From assembly GCF_042679085.1 (NCBI RefSeq), contig NZ_JBHTLQ010000001.1, positions 62,001 to 126,000 of the forward strand: 64,000 nucleotides of DNA. The letters run 5' to 3'. The notes under the pieces are model-generated. The model was not told the origin of the DNA, searched no databases, and worked only from the letters and a program-made list of their open reading frames with translations. This document shows positions 59,773 through 64,000 of the stretch, in pieces. Every line of letters starts with the position of its first letter. Within the stretch, counting starts at the first letter, position 1. The position numbers and the translations under genes were made by a program. This stretch comes from Phenylobacterium conjunctum. GTDB lineage: Bacteria > Pseudomonadota > Alphaproteobacteria > Caulobacterales > Caulobacteraceae.

Positions 59773-59843
59773 CTGAAACGGGCCTGAACAGCGGAAGCGT
59801 CGGCGTTCAGTTTCGTTTCAGCTTGGCTTCAGGCGGGCTTCAG
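59773..59843. promoter_or_regulatory. Phased TTCAG array between regulator and efflux genes
   Basis: TTCAG occurs at 59806, 59817, 59828 and 59839, exactly every 11 bases, on the + strand. CTGAA, the same word reversed, occurs at 59773 and 59784, again 11 bases apart. One more TTCAG is at 59747. OmpR/PhoB-type regulators bind such direct repeats, one helical turn apart, as head-to-tail dimers. Confidence 0.65.
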
Positions 59844-59886
59844 CCTGGCGGCGCAAGAGGGGCTTAACCTTCACGCGAGCCTCCCC

Positions 59887-60945
59887 ATGCCTCTTTCTCG
59901 ACGCGTCCGCCGCCTGGGCGCGCCCCTCGTCCTCGGTGTCCTCATCGCCCTGCCTTGCGCCGCCCAGTCTGCGCCCCTGAAACTGGCTCCAGCCCAGGAG
60001 CGGGCCATGGGCCTGGTCTTCGCCCAGGTGGCGCCGGCCAGCCAAGCGCCCCTGGCCAGCCTGGCCGCCAGCGTCACCCCGCCGATGAACGGCCGCAAGA
60101 TCGTGGCCGCCCCCTTCGCCGGCATGGTGATGGAGGTGCATGTGCTGGAGGGACAGTCGGTGAAGGCCGGCTCGCCCCTGGCCACCTTGTTCAGCCGCGA
60201 CGCCCTGTCGGTGTCCTCTGAGCTGGCCCAGGCGAGGGCGGAGCTGAACGCCGCCGCCGCCGCGGCTCGCCGCACGCGCACCCTGGCCCAGGAGGGCATC
60301 GTCGCTGGCGCCCGCCTGGTGGAGGCCGAGGCCCGCGCCGCCCAGGCCCGGGCCATGGTCAACGAGCGTCAACGGCTGATGTCGGTGGCCGGCGGCGCCG
60401 GCGCCCGACCAGGCGAGTATGTCCTGCGCGCGCCCATTGCCGGCAAGGTGGCTCAGCTCGACCTGCAGCCCGGCGGCGCCCTGGAGGCCATGGCGATGGC
60501 CGCGGTCATCGACCGCGAGGATCGCCTGTGGCTGGAGGCGCGGCTGCCGCCGGCCCTGATGGGCCAGGTGCTGGTCGGCGCGCCGGTCCGGGTTGGCCAG
60601 GCTGAGGGCAAGGTCATCGCGGTCGGCTCGTCCATCGATCCGCGAACCCGCTCTGTTGTCCTGCGCGCCGAGATCGGGACGGGCTCCGGCCTGGTCCCGG
60701 GCCGCACAACCAATATGACGGTGATGGGCAAGGCGCCTGCGGGCGCGGTGGGCGTGCCCAAGTCGGCCGTGACCCAGCTGGGCGGCCGTGACGTGGTCTT
60801 CGTCCGCGGGCCCCAGGGCTATGTCGCCCAGCCGGTGACGGTGATCGGGGCGGCGGGCGACCGCGCCGTGCTGACCGGCCTGGCGGCGGGGACGACGGTG
60901 GTCACCTCCGGCGTCATCCAGTTGAAGTCGGCTCTGGGACGCTGA
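59887..60945 (+). CDS. RND efflux periplasmic adaptor (HlyD/CzcB family)
   Basis: 352 residues. A signal peptide (APLVLGVLIALPCAAQSAP) is followed by a barrel-sandwich half (VAAPFAGMVMEVHVLEGQSV), a coiled-coil hairpin rich in Ala/Arg/Glu (about 115-160), the second half of the barrel (YVLRAPIAGKVAQLDLQPG) and a membrane-proximal domain. It joins the inner-membrane pump encoded next to an outer-membrane channel not seen in the window. No His- or Met-rich metal-binding N-terminus is present, which keeps metal choice open. It starts 143 bases from the divergent regulator and ends 7 bases before the pump gene. Confidence 0.92.
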   Translation: MPLSRRVRRLGAPLVLGVLIALPCAAQSAPLKLAPAQERAMGLVFAQVAPASQAPLASLAASVTPPMNGRKIVAAPFAGMVMEVHVLEGQSVKAGSPLATLFSRDALSVSSELAQARAELNAAAAAARRTRTLAQEGIVAGARLVEAEARAAQARAMVNERQRLMSVAGGAGARPGEYVLRAPIAGKVAQLDLQPGGALEAMAMAAVIDREDRLWLEARLPPALMGQVLVGAPVRVGQAEGKVIAVGSSIDPRTRSVVLRAEIGTGSGLVPGRTTNMTVMGKAPAGAVGVPKSAVTQLGGRDVVFVRGPQGYVAQPVTVIGAAGDRAVLTGLAAGTTVVTSGVIQLKSALGR

Positions 60946-60952
60946 GCCGCTC

Positions 60953-63900
60953 ATGTTTCAGCGCCTGATCTCCCTCGCCCTGTCCCAGCGCCTGCTGGTG
61001 ATCGTCCTGACCCTGGCCCTGATTGGGGTGGGGGCCAACGCCTATCTGAAGCTGCCGGTCGACGCCTTTCCGGACATCTCGCCCACCCAGGTGAAGATCA
61101 TTCTCAAGGCCCCCGGCATGACGCCCGAGGAGGTGGAGACCCAGGTCATCACGCCTCTGGAAATGGAACTGCTGGGCATTCCCAAGCAGGTCATGCTGCG
61201 CTCGGTGGCCAAGTACGCCATCGCCGACCTGACCATCGATTTCCAGGAAGGCACGGATGTCTACTGGGCGCGCCAGCAGACCTCTGAACGCTTGGCCAAC
61301 GCCCTGTCGGGCCTGCCGCAAGGGGTGAGCGGAGGGCTTTCTCCGATCTCGACCCCCCTGTCCGACGTTTTCATGTTCACCGTCGAGGGCGGCGGGCTCA
61401 CCCTCGAACAGAAGCGCAGCCTGCTGGACTGGACCATCCGTCCGGCCCTGCGCGGTCTGCCGGGCGTGGCCGACGTCAATGTGCTGGGCGGCCGGGCCAG
61501 GACCTTCGAGGTTGTGCCGGACCCCGCGGCGCTGGCCGCGGCCGGCCTCACCGCCGACGACCTGATCCGCGCCATCCCAGAGTCCAACCGCAATGACGGC
61601 GCGGGCCGCCTGACCGAGGGCGAGGAAGCCCTGGTGGTGCGGGTCGCCGGCGCCGTGACCAGCCTGTCCGACCTGGCCGAGACCACGATCCCCCTGCGGG
61701 GCGGCGGCGTGGCGCGGCTGGGCGATATCGCCGAGGTCCGCGAGGGCGCGCTCACCCGCTATGGCGCGGTGACCCAGGACGGCAAGGGCGAAGCCGCCGA
61801 AGCCATCGTCATCGCCCTGCGTGGCGCGGACGCCAAGACGGTGGTTCATACCGTCGAGACGCGCCTGGCCGAACTCAAGCCCAGCCTGCCGCCGGGCGTC
61901 AGCATCAAGCCGTTCTACAATCGCTCCGAGCTCATCGAGCGGGCCACCGGCACGGTCACCGAGGCCCTGCTGGAGGCGACGGTCCTGGTAGTCCTGCTGT
62001 TGCTGGTCTTCCTGGGCGACCTGCGGGCTGCGGCCGTGGTGGCGGTCACCCTGCCGCTGGCGGCCCTGTCCACCTTCCTGCTGATGCATAGCTTCGGCCT
62101 GTCGGCGAACCTGATGAGCCTCGGCGGCCTGGCCATCGCCATCGGCATGCTGGTCGACGCCGCCGTGGTGGTGGTCGAGAACACGGTCGAGCGCCTGACC
62201 GACCCCAAGGTGTCCGGCTCACGCCGGCTGCACCTGATCTTCGAGGCGGTGAAGGAAGTCTCCGTGCCGGTCGCTTCCGGCGTGGTGATCATCTGCCTGG
62301 TCTTCATGCCCCTGCTGAGCCTGCAAGGTCTGGAAGGCAAGCTGTTCGCGCCGGTGGCCCTGACCATCGTCTTCGCCCTGGCCTCGTCCCTGGTGCTGTC
62401 CTTCACCGTGATCCCGGTGCTGGCCTCGATGCTGATCAAGGCCCGGCCGCACCACGAGAGCTGGCTGATGCGCAAGGTGGGGCCCTTCTACCAGCGCCAG
62501 CTGGAGCAGGCGCTCGCGCGGCCCCGGCCGGTGTTCGCTGCAGCCGGCGGCGGCATGCTGCTGGCGGTGGTGGCCTATGTGCTGGTCGGCAAGAGCTTCA
62601 TGCCGACCATGGACGAGGGCGCGATCCTGATGCAGCTCGCCAAGCCCGCCTCGATCAACCTCGACGCCAGCGCGCGTCAGGACATGGACGTGCAGCGGGC
62701 CATCCTGGCCCGGGTGCCGGAGGTCAAGGAGATCATCGCCCGGGTCGGCTCTGACGAACTGGGCCTCGATCCCATGGGCCTGAACGAGACCGACACCTTC
62801 CTGGTGCTCGCCGACCGCAAGGATTGGCGCCGGCAGGACAAGGCCTGGCTGACCGAGGAGATCCGCAAGGTCGCCGCCGAGTTCCCGGGGGTGGAGTCCA
62901 CCTTCACCCAGCCGATCGAGATGCGGGTCTCCGAGATGCTGACCGGCAGCCGCGGCGACCTGGCGGTGAAGGTCTTCGGGCCAGACCTGAAGACCCTCGA
63001 CGAACTGGCCGTCCGCATCGAGGCCTCCCTCAAGAAGACCCGAGGGGCCTCCGACGTCTACACGACGGCCGGTGAGGGGGTTCAGTACCTGCAGTTCGAT
63101 ATCGACCGGGCGGCCGCCCAGCGCGCCGGCCTGCCGGTGCAGGCGGTGCAGGCCGAGCTCCGGGCCCAACTTGAGGGAACCCAGGCCGGCGTCGTCTTTG
63201 AACCCGGCCGGCGCACGCCGATCCTGGTGCGCGGCCCCGACGCCCTTCGGGAGGATCCGGCGATCTTCGAGCAGACCCAGATCGCTACGCCGGACGGCGG
63301 CGCGGTGCGGGCCGCCGACATCGCCCAGGTCCAGCGCCGCGAGGGTCCGGTGAAGATCGACCGGGAGAACGGCTCCCGCTTCGCCGTGATCCAGGCCTAT
63401 GTCAGCGGCCGCGACCTGGTCGGCTTCGTCAAGGACGCCCAGGCCAATGTCGCCCGGGACGTGCCCTTGCCTCAGGGCTATCGCCTGGTCTGGGGCGGTC
63501 AGTTCGAGAACCAGAAGCGCGCCGCCGCCCGCCTGGCGGTGGTGGTGCCCATGGCGCTCGCCCTGATCTTCCTGGTGCTGTTCATCACCCTGCGTTCGGT
63601 GCGCCAGTCCCTGCTGATCCTGGCCAACATCCCGTTCGCGATGATCGGTGGCGTGCTGGCCCTGTGGATTTCGGGCCAGTACCTCTCGGTGCCAGCCTCG
63701 GTGGGCTTCATCGCCCTGCTGGGCATCGCCGTCCTGAACGGCCTCGTCCTGGTCTCGCACTTCAACGAGCTCCTGGAGCGCGGGGTCGAGCTCAGCCGCG
63801 TGGTGGTGGAGGGGTCACGTCGCCGGCTGCGGCCAGTGCTGATGACCGCCTCGATCACCGCCCTCGGCCTCGTGCCCCTGCTCACCGCCACCGGACCAGG

Positions 63901-64000
63901 GTCGGAGATCCAGAAGCCCCTGGCCATCGTGGTGGTCGGCGGGCTCTTCACCTCGACCCTGCTCACCCTGATCCTGCTGCCCATCCTCTACCGCCGGTTC
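60953..64000 (+). CDS. Heavy-metal RND efflux transporter, CzcA/CusA family (3' end outside window)
   Basis: 1016 residues are visible and the frame is still open at the right edge; full proteins run about 1020-1060. KLPVDAFPDISPTQVKI and GIPKQVMLRSVAKYAI are typical of the HME-RND family, as is GGQFENQKRAAARLAVVVPM in the second half. Transmembrane helix 4 reads GLAIAIGMLVDAAVVVVEN; it lacks the DFGxxxDGAV of Zn/Co/Ni pumps and is closer to the GGIAIAIGxMVDAAIVMxEN form of monovalent copper/silver pumps. It uses the proton gradient to expel metal from periplasm or cytosol together with the adaptor. Confidence 0.95.
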   Translation, partial: MFQRLISLALSQRLLVIVLTLALIGVGANAYLKLPVDAFPDISPTQVKIILKAPGMTPEEVETQVITPLEMELLGIPKQVMLRSVAKYAIADLTIDFQEGTDVYWARQQTSERLANALSGLPQGVSGGLSPISTPLSDVFMFTVEGGGLTLEQKRSLLDWTIRPALRGLPGVADVNVLGGRARTFEVVPDPAALAAAGLTADDLIRAIPESNRNDGAGRLTEGEEALVVRVAGAVTSLSDLAETTIPLRGGGVARLGDIAEVREGALTRYGAVTQDGKGEAAEAIVIALRGADAKTVVHTVETRLAELKPSLPPGVSIKPFYNRSELIERATGTVTEALLEATVLVVLLLLVFLGDLRAAAVVAVTLPLAALSTFLLMHSFGLSANLMSLGGLAIAIGMLVDAAVVVVENTVERLTDPKVSGSRRLHLIFEAVKEVSVPVASGVVIICLVFMPLLSLQGLEGKLFAPVALTIVFALASSLVLSFTVIPVLASMLIKARPHHESWLMRKVGPFYQRQLEQALARPRPVFAAAGGGMLLAVVAYVLVGKSFMPTMDEGAILMQLAKPASINLDASARQDMDVQRAILARVPEVKEIIARVGSDELGLDPMGLNETDTFLVLADRKDWRRQDKAWLTEEIRKVAAEFPGVESTFTQPIEMRVSEMLTGSRGDLAVKVFGPDLKTLDELAVRIEASLKKTRGASDVYTTAGEGVQYLQFDIDRAAAQRAGLPVQAVQAELRAQLEGTQAGVVFEPGRRTPILVRGPDALREDPAIFEQTQIATPDGGAVRAADIAQVQRREGPVKIDRENGSRFAVIQAYVSGRDLVGFVKDAQANVARDVPLPQGYRLVWGGQFENQKRAAARLAVVVPMALALIFLVLFITLRSVRQSLLILANIPFAMIGGVLALWISGQYLSVPASVGFIALLGIAVLNGLVLVSHFNELLERGVELSRVVVEGSRRRLRPVLMTASITALGLVPLLTATGPGSEIQKPLAIVVVGGLFTSTLLTLILLPILYRRF

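Noticed and set aside
62219..63760. Long minus-strand open frame opposite the RND pump
   Set aside because: The plus strand encodes an unmistakable CzcA-family pump; the antisense protein is His/Gln/Asp-rich low complexity.
1..64000. CRISPR arrays, insertion sequences, phage genes, rRNA and tRNA genes
   Set aside because: No regularly spaced direct repeats, transposase or integrase, phage proteins or RNA-gene signatures were recognised anywhere in the window.

Overview
The window looks like chromosomal DNA of a high-GC alphaproteobacterium, most likely a member of the Caulobacteraceae close to Phenylobacterium. This is an inference from protein style, codon use, TonB-dependent uptake, abundant SDR, P450 and TetR genes, and a dispersed CCTTCTCCCC...GGATGAGGGG intergenic repeat. 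No taxonomic marker gene, rRNA or tRNA is present. About 56 protein genes are supported. The first is cut by the left edge and the last by the right edge.

Layout. (1) 1-6811 is a signalling block: pentapeptide-repeat protein, PilZ protein, a CheW with three CheW domains, a soluble chemoreceptor with four PAS domains, and a PAS hybrid histidine kinase. No cheA, cheY or cheR is present. Its base composition is visibly more AT-rich than the rest, especially 3400-3560 and 5013-5236. (2) 6940-17210 is a TetR-rich catabolic region holding short-chain dehydrogenases, a DUF3237 protein, an MDR reductase, a nitroreductase, an acyl-CoA thioesterase, a PhlG-type hydrolase and a BBE-like flavoprotein. 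(3) 17221-34270 holds KatG, aldo/keto reductase, a P450 with its own rubredoxin, an Old Yellow Enzyme, a molybdopterin oxidoreductase/cytochrome b/OB-fold triad, another MDR, a Rieske oxygenase with TetR, an FeS photolyase, a Baeyer-Villiger-type monooxygenase and a CYP153-like P450. (4) 34430-42388 is a LacI-regulated sugar locus: LacI regulator, aldo/keto reductase, SsuD-like monooxygenase, MFS transporter, Gfo/Idh/MocA protein and TonB receptor. Three near-identical TGACAGCGCT operators tie these genes together. Gene content matches a sulfoquinovose sulfo-monooxygenase pathway with a GH188-type NAD-dependent sulfoquinovosidase. (5) 42410-45402 holds a large Ala/Pro-rich secreted protein and a phospholipase D family enzyme. 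(6) 45530-50708 is a DabA/DabB inorganic carbon accumulation operon with a 73-codon gene overlapping its end and a divergent LysR regulator. (7) 50713-57712 holds an HPP membrane protein, a cysteine-synthase-like PLP enzyme, a DCC protein, a DUF3429 membrane protein, an unusual photolyase-like protein with its flavin domain first, and a PhyH dioxygenase/AKR/hydrolase operon. (8) 57718-64000 is a two-component system divergent from a heavy-metal RND pump (adaptor plus truncated CzcA-family transporter), with an 11-bp-phased TTCAG array between them.

How it fits together. Regions 2 and 3 look like an accessory catabolic island for hydrophobic, oxygenated or aromatic compounds. Oxygenases (two P450s, Rieske, BVMO), redox enzymes (SDR, OYE, MDR) and a thioesterase are mixed with TetR regulators, two of which sit by convincing palindromic operators. 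Region 4 is the most coherent candidate system: uptake by TonB receptor and MFS, glycoside opening by the Gfo/Idh protein, oxidative desulfonation by the SsuD-like enzyme, then reduction by the aldo/keto reductase. No dedicated flavin reductase is visible there.
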